From Rheinheimera pacifica (GTDB lineage Bacteria; Pseudomonadota; Gammaproteobacteria; Enterobacterales; Alteromonadaceae): a stretch of 64,000 nucleotides of DNA. Below the pieces are notes generated by a model that was not told the DNA's origin, ran no database searches, and saw nothing but the letters and a program-made list of their open reading frames with translations. Every line of letters begins with the position of its first letter. Within the stretch, counting starts at the first letter, position 1. Position numbers and translations under genes: made by a program. Where the stretch lies: NCBI RefSeq assembly GCF_024809855.1, contig NZ_JANUEM010000004.1:1-64000 (forward strand), given 5' to 3'. Positions 6,379-14,525 of the stretch are shown piece by piece.

Positions 6379-6606
6379 AGCTTTATAGTTTGGAGCGTAC
6401 ACGCTTTCACGCCGTGTAAACTCCCTTCTATCTTTTGTAAATGAAATCACACTAGCCAATAACACTAAGTAAATCAACAGATTTTTGGTTGAACACAATA
6501 CATTTGCCTGGCGAAAGCGCGGTTTAAGCTTGCGATTTACTTGCTAACAATAAATTCACCAACTACTGTTTATTTATCCATATAAATTTATCTCAGGGGG
6601 CTGGTT
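6379..6606 (-). promoter_or_regulatory. attI recombination site and candidate cassette promoter region
   Basis: This is the non-coding stretch between the first cassette boundary (GCTAAC at 6373-6378) and the integrase start, so it must contain attI. On the minus strand TTGATT, then 17 bases, then TAGTGT (around 6440-6485) is a weak candidate for the cassette promoter Pc. No attI sequence of this lineage is known to me, so the limits are positional only. Confidence 0.5.
6565..6581 (+). promoter_or_regulatory. Degenerate LexA-box-like sequence before intI
   Basis: TACTGTTTATTTATCCAT fits CTG-N10-CAK with a perfect left half (TACTGT) and a decayed right half (CCAT in place of ACAG). It lies about 26 bp before the integrase start, where SOS-regulated integron integrases carry their LexA operator. 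It is a candidate only. Confidence 0.3.
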
Positions 6607-6741
6607 ATGGCTTCACCATTTTTACAATATATCGCTGAATTTATGTATGCACGCCGTTATGCCAAAAGAACCGTTGACGGGTATTTATACTGGATAAAAA
6701 TGTATATTTTGTACCATAAAAAGCAACATCCGGCACAATTA
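6607..6741 (+). pseudogene. intI: Truncated integron integrase, N-terminal remnant
   Basis: ATG at 6607 is preceded by a good Shine-Dalgarno (AGGGGG). The first 45 codons encode SPFLQYIAEFMYARRYAKRT and DGYLYWIKMYILYHKKQHP, the SAM-like DNA-binding N-terminus typical of integron integrases (RxYxxxTxxxYxxWIxxFIxFHxxxHP). After HPAQL similarity stops. The frame runs on through unrelated sequence (a terminator-like hairpin and a palindromic repeat) to TGA at 6886. The catalytic tyrosine-recombinase domain, including the R...HxxR...Y residues and the integron-specific insertion, is absent; intact proteins are about 320 residues. The integrase is therefore inactive unless a complete copy exists elsewhere. 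The remnant is collinear with the normal start, so the loss looks like a deletion joining intI to the prpF flank. Confidence 0.9.
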
Positions 6742-6771
6742 AAAGATGATACTGCCACAGCTGTTGTAACA

Positions 6772-6790
6772 AAGGCGCCGAAGCGCCCTT
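6772..6790 (-). terminator. Hairpin, likely terminator for prpF transcripts
   Basis: AAGGCGC CGAA GCGCCCTT forms a stem with one bulge. On the minus strand it is followed by TTTGTTAC, about 140 bp after the prpF stop. A near-identical hairpin ends efp at 46837-46863. Confidence 0.5.
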
Positions 6791-6810
6791 CACAAAAGGT
6801 AAGATACCCA

Positions 6811-6925
6811 AAAGCATTGATGCTGCAGGTAGGCGGCAAAAGAACGAATCCCCATGAGCATAGTTACCTATGTGATTGGGGTTCGTGATTGCAGCCAACA
6901 CCGCTGCAGCTTCAAGGATGAAGGG
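6811..6925. repeat. Dispersed palindromic repeat, family 1, copy A
   Basis: The element is an imperfect palindrome. The inner arms are CCCCATGAGCATAG and CTATGTGATTGGGG around TTAC (6851-6882), and the outer arms are GCTGCAG (6822-6828) and CTGCAGC (6904-6910). It is similar, in reversed orientation, to 14526-14627. It lies directly between the integrase remnant and prpF. Confidence 0.7.
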
Positions 6926-6931
6926 GAATCA

Positions 6932-8119
6932 TTAAAAACAATCACCTGGCACACGCACATAACCTTCCATCAGCACCCGCGCACTGCGGCTCATTATGGC
7001 TTTGGTTACTGTCCACTCACCGTTTACCTGAGTTGCCGCTGCACCTACTCTTAATGTGCCGGACGGGTGACCAAAGCGCACGGCTTCGCGCGCGGTTCCA
7101 CCTGCTGCCAGGTTTACCAAGGTGCCGGGTATCGCTGCTGCAGTGCCAATGGCTACCGCAGCGGTGCCCATCATGGCATGATGCAGCTTACCCATCGACA
7201 GTGCCCGTACCAGCAAGTCAATATCAGTGGTATTTACCTGCTTGCCGCTGGATGACACATAGCTTGCCGGCGGGGCGACAAAGGCAATTTTCGGCGTGTG
7301 CGCCCGCGCTGCGGCCTCGCTGATATCTTTAATCAGGCCCATTTTTACTGCGCCGTAAGCACGGATAGTTTCAAACATGGCCAGTGCTTTGGTATCGCTG
7401 TTTATCGCGTCCTGCAATTCAGTACCGCTATAACCGATATCGGCAGCGTTGACAAAAATGGTTGGAATACCGGCGTTAATTAACGTTGCTTTAAAGCTGC
7501 CGATACCGGGCACTTCTAACTCATCAACCAGGTTACCGGTGGGGAACATAGCGCCGCCGCCCTCGCCTTCATCGGCGGCCGGGTCTAAAAACTCAATTTG
7601 CACTTCCGCTGCCGCAAAGGTTACACCGTCCAGTTCGAAGTCGCCGGTTTCCTGCACTTCGCTGTTGGTTACCGGTACATGAGCAATAATGGTTTTGTTA
7701 ATATTCGCCTGCCAGATGCGCACGGTACAGATACCATTTTGCGGGATGCGATCGGCAGCTACCAGACCGTTGCTAATGGCAAAAGAGCCCACCGCTGCCG
7801 TTAAGTTACCGCAATTACCGCTCCAGTCGATAAACGGCTTGTCTATCGCGACCTGGCCAAACAGGTAGTCAACATCATGATCAGCTTTACTGCTTTGGCT
7901 TAAGATCACGGTTTTGCTGGTGCTGGAGGTAGCGCCGCCCATACCGTCGGTGTGTTTGCCATACGGATCCGGGCTGCCGATAACCCTAAGCAGCAGGTTG
8001 TCACGGGCCTTACCCGGTACCTGGGTGGCCTGGGGTAAGTCGTCCAGTTTGAAAAATACGCCTTTGCTGGTACCGCCACGTATGTAAGTCGCGGGGATTT
8101 TTATTTGTGGTGCAGACAT
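6932..8119 (-). CDS. prpF: 2-methylaconitate cis-trans isomerase PrpF
   Basis: The 395-residue product is a PrpF/DUF453 protein: N-terminal IPATYIRGGTSKGVFF, DPYGKHTDGMGGATSSTSK and a diaminopimelate-epimerase-like two-domain fold. It isomerises the 2-methylaconitate made by AcnD so that it can be rehydrated in the 2-methylcitrate cycle for propionyl-CoA disposal, in the cytoplasm. It is the last gene of the leftward prp cluster. A 358-bp repeat-bearing gap separates it from acnD, unlike the tight spacing usual in Shewanella or Pseudomonas. Length and full-length similarity make this call secure. Confidence 0.96.
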   Translation of the reverse strand: MSAPQIKIPATYIRGGTSKGVFFKLDDLPQATQVPGKARDNLLLRVIGSPDPYGKHTDGMGGATSSTSKTVILSQSSKADHDVDYLFGQVAIDKPFIDWSGNCGNLTAAVGSFAISNGLVAADRIPQNGICTVRIWQANINKTIIAHVPVTNSEVQETGDFELDGVTFAAAEVQIEFLDPAADEGEGGGAMFPTGNLVDELEVPGIGSFKATLINAGIPTIFVNAADIGYSGTELQDAINSDTKALAMFETIRAYGAVKMGLIKDISEAAARAHTPKIAFVAPPASYVSSSGKQVNTTDIDLLVRALSMGKLHHAMMGTAAVAIGTAAAIPGTLVNLAAGGTAREAVRFGHPSGTLRVGAAATQVNGEWTVTKAIMSRSARVLMEGYVRVPGDCF

Positions 8120-8477
8120 AAGTACTGGTCTCTTCTAATACGATACTTGTTTAGTCCGGGCCGACAACCTCTTTCTGCTCATCACAGCAACTCACCCTAA
8201 TGCCTACGGCAGGGCTCAGACACTCTGTGATGACATAAAGAGGCATCGGCCCTCCCTCGTCGATGTCAGCTTACTTGATAGCGCAGGTTGGAATCCCGGA
8301 AAAGTCGACACAGAGTGTCTGAGTGAGCGCGCCAGCAGCGAAGTGACAAATTCGTCTGGAACGAATTTGAACAGCCTCTGGCTGGCCTCCGGCGATGGGC
8401 AGGATTGACCAGCGTAATTGCTGTGGCGAGCTTTTCGGGGAGTTGCAACCGAAGCCCAAAAGGCTTCTTGCTATCCG
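8120..8477. other. 358-bp acnD-prpF intergenic region with repeats
   Basis: It holds the family 2 palindrome (8158-8252) and an inverted partial copy of its core (CACAGAGTGTCTGAG, around 8310-8324). No credible reading frame was found; short open frames are by-products of the repeats. Confidence 0.7.
8158..8252. repeat. Dispersed palindromic repeat, family 2, copy A
   Basis: A nested stem: outer arms GGGCCGACAACCTCTTT and AAAGAGGCATCGGCCC, middle arms ATCACAG and CTGTGAT, inner CCCT and AGGG around TGCCTACGGC. The middle and inner parts recur at 11155-11250. In a prp transcript it would fold into a very stable hairpin between acnD and prpF. Confidence 0.75.
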
Positions 8478-11078
8478 TTAAACGGTACCCTGCAAAAAGT
8501 CCTGCGCAAAACGCTGCAGCACACCGCCAGCTTCGTAAATTGACACCTCTTCAGCGGTATCTAAGCGGCAGGTTACCGGCACATTCAGTGTTTCGCCGTT
8601 AGTACGATGAATAACCAGCGTTAGTGTAGTACGCGGTTTACGCTCGCCCACTACATCGTAGGTTTCAGTACCATCCAGCGCCAGCGTAATACGGGTAGTA
8701 CCCGGTTTAAACTCCAGCGGTAACACCCCCATACCAATTAAGTTGGTGCGGTGAATACGCTCAAAGCCTTCTGCGGCAATCGCTTCGACACCGGCCAGCC
8801 TTACACCTTTGGCCGCCCAGTCACGCGACGAACCCTGGCCGTAATCAGCACCGGCTATAATAATCAGCGGCTGCTTACGCTGCATATAGGTTTCTATTGC
8901 TTCCCACATCCGTGTTACTTTGCCTTCCGGCTCAATGCGCGCCAGCGAGCCCTGCTTTACCTTGCCATCTACCACAGCCATTTCATTAATCAACTTGGGG
9001 TTGGCAAAGGTAGCGCGCTGCGCAGTTAAATGATCGCCGCGGTGGGTCGCGTAAGAGTTAAAATCTTCCTCCGGCAGGCCCATTTTGTGCAGGTATTCAC
9101 CGGCGGCGCTGTCTAACATAATAGCGTTCGACGGTGATAAATGGTCGGTAGTAATATTATCCGGCAACAGCGCCAGCGGCCGCATACCTGTTAACGTACG
9201 CTCACCGGCAATAGCGCCTTCGCCCTCTTTTTGCCAGTACGGCGGGCGGCGGATATAAGTGCTTTGTGGCCGCCAGTCATACAACGGCGATACTTTTTCG
9301 CCGTAATCGACACTGAGCGCAAACATTGGCTCGTACACTTTACGGAACTGCTCCGGTTTTACACTTTTGGCCACTACCGCATCAATTTCTGCATCGTTTG
9401 GCCAGATATCTTTCAAGGTGATTGCGTTACCAGTTGAATCATAGCCAAGTGCATCTTTTTCGATATCAAAACGAATAGTACCCGCGATAGCATAAGCCAC
9501 TACCAGAGCCGGAGAGGCTAAAAATGCCTGTTTGGCGTACGGGTGAATACGGCCGTCAAAGTTACGGTTACCGGATAGTACCGCTGTGGCGTATAAATCA
9601 TGCTCGATCACTTCCTGCTGGATCACCGGGTCCAGTGCACCACTCATACCATTACAGGTGGTGCAGGCAAAACCAACGATACCAAAGCCCAGTTGTTCTA
9701 ACTCAGGCAGTAAAGCGCCCTCTTCCAGATACAGCTGAACCGCTTTAGATCCGGGCGCTAATGACGTTTTTACCCAGGGCTTACGGGTTAAGCCCAGTTT
9801 ATTGGCGTTACGGGCTAATAAACCGGCGGCAATAACATTGCGCGGGTTAGAGGTATTGGTACAGCTGGTAATGGCAGCGATAATTACCGCGCCATCGGGC
9901 ATTTTACCCTCTTCCAATATGTAGTTACCGGCAATGCCTTTGGCCGTTAAATCGCGGGTAGACAACCTGGCATGCGGATTAGACGGCCCGGCCATAGTGC
10001 GGCCAACGCTTGATAAATCAAACTTCAGTACCCGCTCGTACTCGGCAGTTTTTAAGCTGTCGCTCCATAACCCGGCTTGCTTAGCATAGATTTCAACCAG
10101 TTTTACCTGCTCTGGCTCGCGCCCGGTTAAGGTTAAATAGTCCAGCGTTTGCTGATCAATACTAAACATCGCCGCTGTGGCACCGTATTCCGGCGTCATA
10201 TTGGAGATAGTGGCCCTGTCGCCCAGGCTTAAGCTGCTCGCTCCTTCGCCAAAAAACTCCAGGTAGCTGGATACCACTTTTTCTTTGCGTAAAAATTCGG
10301 TTAGTGCCAGTACGATGTCGGTGGCCATTATGCCGGGCTGCGCTTTGCCGGTTAGCTCTACGCCGATAATATCCGGCAGGCGCATCCAGCTGGCACGGCC
10401 TAGCATCACGCTTTCAGCTTCTAAACCGCCGACACCAATGGCAACAACGCCCAGCGCATCAACATGCGGTGTGTGGCTGTCGGTACCAACCAACGTATCC
10501 GGAAAAGCTACACCGTCTATGGCATGTATTACCGGCGACATCCGCTCTAAGTTAATCTGGTGCATAATGCCGTTGCCGGGCGGTATAACATCTACATTTT
10601 TAAAGGCTTTTTTTGTCCAGTTAATAAAGTGAAAGCGATCATCGTTGCGCCTGTCTTCAATAGCGCGGTTTTTGGCAAAAGCATCTTTTTCAAAGCCGCC
10701 ATGCTCTACTGCCAGCGAGTGATCAACAATTAACTGGGTGGGTACCACAGGGTTTACTTTGGCAGGGTCGCCGCCTTGTTCGGCGATGGCATCACGCAGC
10801 CCGGCTAAATCGACCAGTGCGGTTTGGCCTAAAATATCGTGGCACACCACCCTGGCCGGAAACCACGGAAAGTCTAAATCACGCTTGCGGTAAATCAGCT
10901 GCTTTAAGGCATCGGTTAACATTGCCGGGTCGCAGCGGCGCACTAAGTTTTCTGCATGCACGCGCGAGGTATAAGGCAGTTTGGCATAAGCGCCCGGTTC
11001 TATAGCATCGACAGCGGCCCGGGTGTCGAAGTAATCCAGCGCTGTGCCGGGCAGTTTTTTACGGTATTGGCTGTTCAT
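8478..11078 (-). CDS. acnD: Fe/S-dependent 2-methylcitrate dehydratase AcnD
   Basis: An 866-residue aconitase-superfamily enzyme, the usual AcnD length. The 4Fe-4S cluster region is visible in TSCTNTSNPRNV and FACTTCNGMSG. The N-terminal domain includes LIVDHSLAVEHGG and GTDSHTPHVDALGV; the C-terminal swivel domain contains IIAGADYGQGSSRDWAAKG. It dehydrates 2-methylcitrate to the 2-methylaconitate isomer used by PrpF. The AcnD/PrpF pair replaces the PrpD route; no prpD is seen in the window. It follows prpC across a gap containing a terminator-like hairpin, so its level may be lower than that of prpBC. Confidence 0.96.
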   Translation of the reverse strand: MNSQYRKKLPGTALDYFDTRAAVDAIEPGAYAKLPYTSRVHAENLVRRCDPAMLTDALKQLIYRKRDLDFPWFPARVVCHDILGQTALVDLAGLRDAIAEQGGDPAKVNPVVPTQLIVDHSLAVEHGGFEKDAFAKNRAIEDRRNDDRFHFINWTKKAFKNVDVIPPGNGIMHQINLERMSPVIHAIDGVAFPDTLVGTDSHTPHVDALGVVAIGVGGLEAESVMLGRASWMRLPDIIGVELTGKAQPGIMATDIVLALTEFLRKEKVVSSYLEFFGEGASSLSLGDRATISNMTPEYGATAAMFSIDQQTLDYLTLTGREPEQVKLVEIYAKQAGLWSDSLKTAEYERVLKFDLSSVGRTMAGPSNPHARLSTRDLTAKGIAGNYILEEGKMPDGAVIIAAITSCTNTSNPRNVIAAGLLARNANKLGLTRKPWVKTSLAPGSKAVQLYLEEGALLPELEQLGFGIVGFACTTCNGMSGALDPVIQQEVIEHDLYATAVLSGNRNFDGRIHPYAKQAFLASPALVVAYAIAGTIRFDIEKDALGYDSTGNAITLKDIWPNDAEIDAVVAKSVKPEQFRKVYEPMFALSVDYGEKVSPLYDWRPQSTYIRRPPYWQKEGEGAIAGERTLTGMRPLALLPDNITTDHLSPSNAIMLDSAAGEYLHKMGLPEEDFNSYATHRGDHLTAQRATFANPKLINEMAVVDGKVKQGSLARIEPEGKVTRMWEAIETYMQRKQPLIIIAGADYGQGSSRDWAAKGVRLAGVEAIAAEGFERIHRTNLIGMGVLPLEFKPGTTRITLALDGTETYDVVGERKPRTTLTLVIHRTNGETLNVPVTCRLDTAEEVSIYEAGGVLQRFAQDFLQGTV

Positions 11079-11104
11079 AGTGTTTACTCTGTCTTGTCTG
11101 GCAA

Positions 11105-11125
11105 AAAGAGGGCAATGCCCTCTTT
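11105..11125 (-). terminator. Hairpin with T-tract between prpC and acnD
   Basis: AAAGAGGGC ATT GCCCTCTTT is a perfect 9-bp stem with a 3-base loop, followed on the minus strand by TTGCC after the run of T. It lies inside the operon, 27 bp before acnD, so it would act as a partial terminator or a processing/stability element. Confidence 0.6.
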
Positions 11126-11154
11126 AAAGTGTTCTTATAGTCAGGCGGAACTTA

Positions 11155-11250
11155 ACGGTTGCAAGCCCGCCGTGCTCGCCACAGCAACTCGCCCTACTGC
11201 CTACGGCAGGGCTCAGACACTCTGTGGCTGCGCCAACGGGTTCCAACCTC
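11155..11250. repeat. Dispersed palindromic repeat, family 2, copy B
   Basis: It shares with 8158-8252 the block from CACAGCAACTC through TGCCTACGGCAGGGCTCAGA to CACTCTGTG. The outer arms GGTTGCAAGCCCG and CGGGTTCCAACC pair imperfectly and differ from those of copy A. Confidence 0.75.
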
Positions 11251-11260
11251 AGTTTTTTTA

Positions 11261-12391
11261 TCAGCCACGCTCAGCTATCGGCTTCACGTTACGCGGCTCT
11301 ACGCCAACATAATCAGCACTTGGCCGGATAATACGGTTATCAGCGCGCTGCTCCATTACATGGGCGGCCCAACCGGTTAAACGGCTGCAAACAAAAATAG
11401 GTGTAAACAACTTAGTTGGAATACCCATATAGTTGTAGGCAGAAGCGTGGAAGAAATCAGCATTACAAAACAGCTTTTTCTCGCGCCACATCACCGTTTC
11501 ACAGCGCACAGATACATCGTACAGTTTGGTATCACCGTTAGCTTTGGCAAGCTTTTCCGACCACTCTTTAATTACCGCATTGCGTGGATCAGAATCGGAG
11601 TACACCGCATGGCCAAAGCCCATAATTTTTTCTTTACGCTCCAGCATGCCCAGCAGCTTTTGCTCGGCATCGTCCGGGTTGGCCATTTTTTCAATCAGCT
11701 CCATCGCCGCTTCATTAGCACCGCCGTGTAAGGGGCCGCGCAGCGAACCGATAGCACCGGTAATACAGGAATGCATATCGCTTAAGGTTGAGGCACAAAC
11801 GCGGGCAGTAAAGGTAGAGGCATTGAACTCATGCTCGGCATATAAAATCAGCGAAGCTTGCATCACTTCAACATGCAGGGCACTTGGCTTTTTACCGTGT
11901 AAAGTCCATAAAAATTGCTCAGCAACAGAATCAGCACCGGTTTCCACTTCTATACGTTTGCCATGATGGCTGTAGTTATACCAGTAATTAACCAGACCCG
12001 GAAAAATTGCCAGCAAGCGATCACTGGCATCCTGTTGCTGGCCAAAGTTTTGTTCGGTTTCCAGGTTACCCAGCATAGAGCAGCCGGTGCGCATAACATC
12101 CATCGGGTGGGCACTGGCCGGAATACGCTCTAATACATCTTTTAATGCCTGCGGTAAGCTACGCAGGCTTTTTAGTTTGGCTTTATAGACTGTTAGCTCA
12201 GCCTGTGTTGGCAGCTCACCTTTTAAAATTAAATGCGCTACTTCTTCAAAGCTGCAATTGGCGGCTAAATCTTTTACATCATAACCACGGTAGGTTAAGC
12301 CTGAGCCGGTTTTACCTACGGTAGACAGTGCCGTTTTACCCGCTACCTGGCCGCGTAACCCGGCGCCTGTAAGTACTTTACCTGTTGACAT
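11261..12391 (-). CDS. prpC: 2-methylcitrate synthase PrpC
   Basis: A 376-residue citrate-synthase-family protein with GLRGQVAGKTALSTVGKTGS at the start, the active-site segment GPLHGGANEAAMEL, and MGFGHAVYSDSDPRN. It condenses propionyl-CoA with oxaloacetate, the first committed step of the cycle, in the cytoplasm. Its place between prpB and acnD separates it from housekeeping citrate synthase. It begins 52 bp after prpB and is probably co-transcribed with it. Confidence 0.96.
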   Translation of the reverse strand: MSTGKVLTGAGLRGQVAGKTALSTVGKTGSGLTYRGYDVKDLAANCSFEEVAHLILKGELPTQAELTVYKAKLKSLRSLPQALKDVLERIPASAHPMDVMRTGCSMLGNLETEQNFGQQQDASDRLLAIFPGLVNYWYNYSHHGKRIEVETGADSVAEQFLWTLHGKKPSALHVEVMQASLILYAEHEFNASTFTARVCASTLSDMHSCITGAIGSLRGPLHGGANEAAMELIEKMANPDDAEQKLLGMLERKEKIMGFGHAVYSDSDPRNAVIKEWSEKLAKANGDTKLYDVSVRCETVMWREKKLFCNADFFHASAYNYMGIPTKLFTPIFVCSRLTGWAAHVMEQRADNRIIRPSADYVGVEPRNVKPIAERG

Positions 12392-12443
12392 GGTGTTCTC
12401 CCCGTTGTCTTTAAATTAAAAGCTCAATATTCAAAACTAACAA

Positions 12444-13328
12444 TTAAGATTTTTTGCTGCTAAACAGCTGATCGAGTTTTTCTTCAAAACTGTGATAATT
12501 TAAAAAGTCATACAACTCAGCACGGGTTTGCATGCTGTCAACCACGGCTTTTTGATCGCCATTGGCTAAAATAGACTGGTACACATTAAGTGCTGCCTTG
12601 TTCATTGCCCGAAACGCACTAAGCGGATACAGCACCATAGCCACGCCCACCGCTGCCAGTGCGGCTTTATTAAACAGTGGCGTTTGACCAAACTCAGTAA
12701 TATTGGCCAGCACCGGTACTTTTAATGCTTTAGTAAACGCCTGATATTGCTCCAGCGTATACACTGCTTCGGCAAAAATGGCATCGGCACCGGCTGCTTC
12801 ACAGGCCAGCGCCCGTTCAATGGCAGCATCCAGCCCTTGCTGTGCTAAGGCATCGGTGCGCGCCATAATAAAAAAGCTTTCGTCCGTGCGCGCATCTACA
12901 CTGGCTTTAACCCGATCCACCATTTCATCTAAGCTGACAATTTCTTTATTAGGCCGGTGGCCGCAGCGCTTTTGTGCTATCTGATCTTCAATATGAAAAC
13001 CGGCAGCTCCGGCACGGGTCATGTCTTTTACGGTACGGGCAATATTAAAAGCACCGCCCCAGCCGGTGTCAGCATCAACCAACAGGGGTAAGCTGGTTGC
13101 AGCAGTAATACGGCGGATGTCCTCGCAAACATCGTTAAGTGAGGTTATGCCCAGGTCCGGTAAACCAAAAGAAGCATTGGCCACACCAGCACCCGACAAA
13201 TACAACGCCTGATGGCCGGTACGCTCTGCCATCATTGCGGTGTACGCGTTAATAGTGCCGACAATTTGCAGCGGCTGGTTCGCTTTAATTGCCGCGCGGA
13301 ATTTTTGTCCGGCAGTAAGTGTGCTCAT
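12444..13328 (-). CDS. prpB: 2-methylisocitrate lyase PrpB
   Basis: A 294-residue isocitrate-lyase/PEP-mutase family protein. It has VDADTGWGG for metal binding, the catalytic KRCGH, and FIMARTDA. It cleaves 2-methylisocitrate to pyruvate and succinate. I start at the ATG at 13328 with GGGGA seven bases upstream. The frame stays open to 13382, but that extension overlaps the regulator gene and lacks family similarity. It begins 1 bp after the prpR stop, so the two are coupled. Confidence 0.96.
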   Translation of the reverse strand: MSTLTAGQKFRAAIKANQPLQIVGTINAYTAMMAERTGHQALYLSGAGVANASFGLPDLGITSLNDVCEDIRRITAATSLPLLVDADTGWGGAFNIARTVKDMTRAGAAGFHIEDQIAQKRCGHRPNKEIVSLDEMVDRVKASVDARTDESFFIMARTDALAQQGLDAAIERALACEAAGADAIFAEAVYTLEQYQAFTKALKVPVLANITEFGQTPLFNKAALAAVGVAMVLYPLSAFRAMNKAALNVYQSILANGDQKAVVDSMQTRAELYDFLNYHSFEEKLDQLFSSKKS

Positions 13329-13329
13329 A

Positions 13330-14025
13330 TTAAGTCCCCGTTTGTTCCAGTTGTTTTTCAATATTGCGCCTTGATGCGGCAATATGGCGGCGCATCAGTA
13401 AATCGGCCAGTTCACCATCGCGGTTGGCAATGGCATTAAGAATAGCTTTATGTTCGTCAAATGCCCGCGATACGCGCGGCCCGTTCATGCCCAGTTGCAC
13501 GCGATACATGCGCACCAGGTAGTACAGCTCATCGCAGAGAATATTAATCAGATAGTCATTTTTGCTGCCAAGAATGACACGGTAATGAAAGTCCAGATCG
13601 CCGGCTTCCTGATAATAACTTTCACCTTCGCGTACCCTTTGTGTACTCAGGTGTTGATCCAACAAGGCGCGTAACTCGGCAATTTCACTGTCGGCCATAT
13701 GTTCGGCGGCTAACCGACAGGCTAAACCTTCTAAGGTTTCACGTAACTGATATAAGGATAACAGCCCTTGTGTCGACAATTTCACTACGCGGGCACCGGC
13801 GTTAGGAATGCGCTCGATCAAATGGCAACGCTCTAACCGCGCTAAAGCTTCGCGCAGTGGTGCACGGCTTAAATCAAAGCGTCTGGCCAACTCCGGCTCA
13901 CTGATTTTGCTGCCAGCGGCAATTTCGCCTTCAACAATAGCACGCTGAATTTCCAGTAAAACCCGGTCAGCAGCAGTAATAGGGGCACGTAATGATGGAT
14001 GTTGCATACTGCAAATTGTCGACAT
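13330..14025 (-). CDS. prpR: GntR/FCD-family regulator of the prp cluster
   Basis: A 231-residue regulator with an N-terminal winged helix (about 20-85; [20 protein letters not shown] is the recognition part) and a C-terminal all-helical FCD ligand-binding domain (about 95-220, with the metal-ligand-like D...H..F/Y pattern in [14 protein letters not shown]). It heads the operon and is presumably an autoregulated repressor released by a 2-methylcitrate-pathway metabolite, the usual arrangement where GntR-type PrpR replaces the sigma-54 activator. TGTCGACA at 14017-14024 overlaps the start at 14025; the in-frame ATG at 14007 is an alternative start. The symbol follows context rather than sequence identity with enterobacterial PrpR. 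Confidence 0.85.
   Translation of the reverse strand: MSTICSMQHPSLRAPITAADRVLLEIQRAIVEGEIAAGSKISEPELARRFDLSRAPLREALARLERCHLIERIPNAGARVVKLSTQGLLSLYQLRETLEGLACRLAAEHMADSEIAELRALLDQHLSTQRVREGESYYQEAGDLDFHYRVILGSKNDYLINILCDELYYLVRMYRVQLGMNGPRVSRAFDEHKAILNAIANRDGELADLLMRRHIAASRRNIEKQLEQTGT
13771..13778. promoter_or_regulatory. Third TGTCGACA motif inside prpR
   Basis: TGTCGACAATTTC inside the coding region repeats the operator-like core found upstream. It could be an auxiliary operator or chance. Confidence 0.25.
14017..14024. promoter_or_regulatory. Operator-like TGTCGACA over the prpR start codon
   Basis: AATTGTCGACATAA at the translation start is the proximal candidate site for the GntR protein. 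Binding here would block initiation or early elongation. Confidence 0.5.
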
Positions 14026-14086
14026 AAATATAAATTAGCACCGTTTTATAGGCTTTATATAACTAAGTCAAGCCTTAAAGCACCAA

Positions 14087-14100
14087 CATTGTCGACAATG
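14087..14100. promoter_or_regulatory. Operator-like palindrome upstream of prpR
   Basis: CATTGTCGACAATG is a perfect 14-bp palindrome 62 bp upstream of prpR, with the TTGTCGACAA-type core common for FCD GntR repressors. With the site at 14017 it makes a pair about 73 bp apart, about seven helical turns. Confidence 0.6.
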
Positions 14101-14399
14101 CAAGATATTTTGTCTGTATCAGTTTACGTAGCGGAGAAAACCGGCTGTTTAACATTGATATACAGCTGAAAATGATTTTTTAGATTTTTTATTTATAAAG
14201 TAACCAATGTTAATACAATGAAGTACTAAAAATGGCTATGGCTAATACTGCACCGAAAACAGGGGCAACACAGTCAGCTTGCCTGCTCCGCTGTATAAGC
14301 TGGGGATAACTTGCAGATAAACTGGGCATAAAGAAGCAAAAAATGATAGCTATCAGCAGCTTTGTTTCAAATGCACTGACAAGCAAAAATCTGCGTATT

Positions 14400-14518
14400 A
14401 ACTAAACTGGAACTTACCTGATGAATATTAGCAGTTGCAACGATAGCGCACGGCTCATTCCCTATGAGCCATTCCCCTAAGCCCGGAACAATGCGGATTG
14501 GTTCCGGGCTTCTTTTAT
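14400..14518 (+). ncRNA. Candidate small RNA ending in a strong intrinsic terminator
   Basis: Hairpin GGCTCAT TCCCT ATGAGCC (14452-14470) is followed nine bases later by hairpin AGCCCGGAAC ... GTTCCGGGCT (14480-14510) and TCTTTTAT. No plus-strand gene lies upstream to need this terminator, since prpR reads away from it. Either a small RNA starts in the AT-rich region to the left, or the second hairpin is a remnant. The 5' end given is a guess. Confidence 0.35.
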
Positions 14519-14525
14519 GCCCTTA

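Larger units (their letters stand above)
1..6741. mobile_element. Chromosomal integron: attI-proximal part of cassette array plus intI remnant
   Basis: Eleven short genes all lie on the minus strand, each ending in or just before an imperfect inverted repeat of about 75-125 bp. These repeats are bounded by GTTAGC/GTTAT-type and TAACGC-type cores, which is the attC layout. At the right end a plus-strand integron-integrase fragment diverges from the array, giving the standard intI-attI-cassette geometry. The array continues leftward beyond base 1, because a partial attC sits there. Several attC sites resemble one another closely (201-280 with 2304-2385; 2704-2787 with 5515-5597), as expected of a sedentary chromosomal integron. 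The array ends abruptly near 6741, where the integrase is cut off and the host prp locus begins. Confidence 0.93.

Noticed and set aside
1-6400. The evenly spaced attC sites as a CRISPR array
   Set aside because: The repeats are 75-126 bp long, vary in sequence and separate coding cassettes of different lengths; no cas genes are present.
6657-6901. Minus-strand frames of 60-86 codons opposite the intI remnant
   Set aside because: They arise from the remnant and the palindromic repeat read backwards; no SD and no similarity.
8266-8602. Short frames in the acnD-prpF gap
   Set aside because: Repeat-derived frames without SD or family pattern.
11079-11260. Missing prpD as a sign of a broken propionate pathway
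   Set aside because: AcnD plus PrpF is a known replacement for PrpD, so the pathway is complete for this branch apart from propionate activation.
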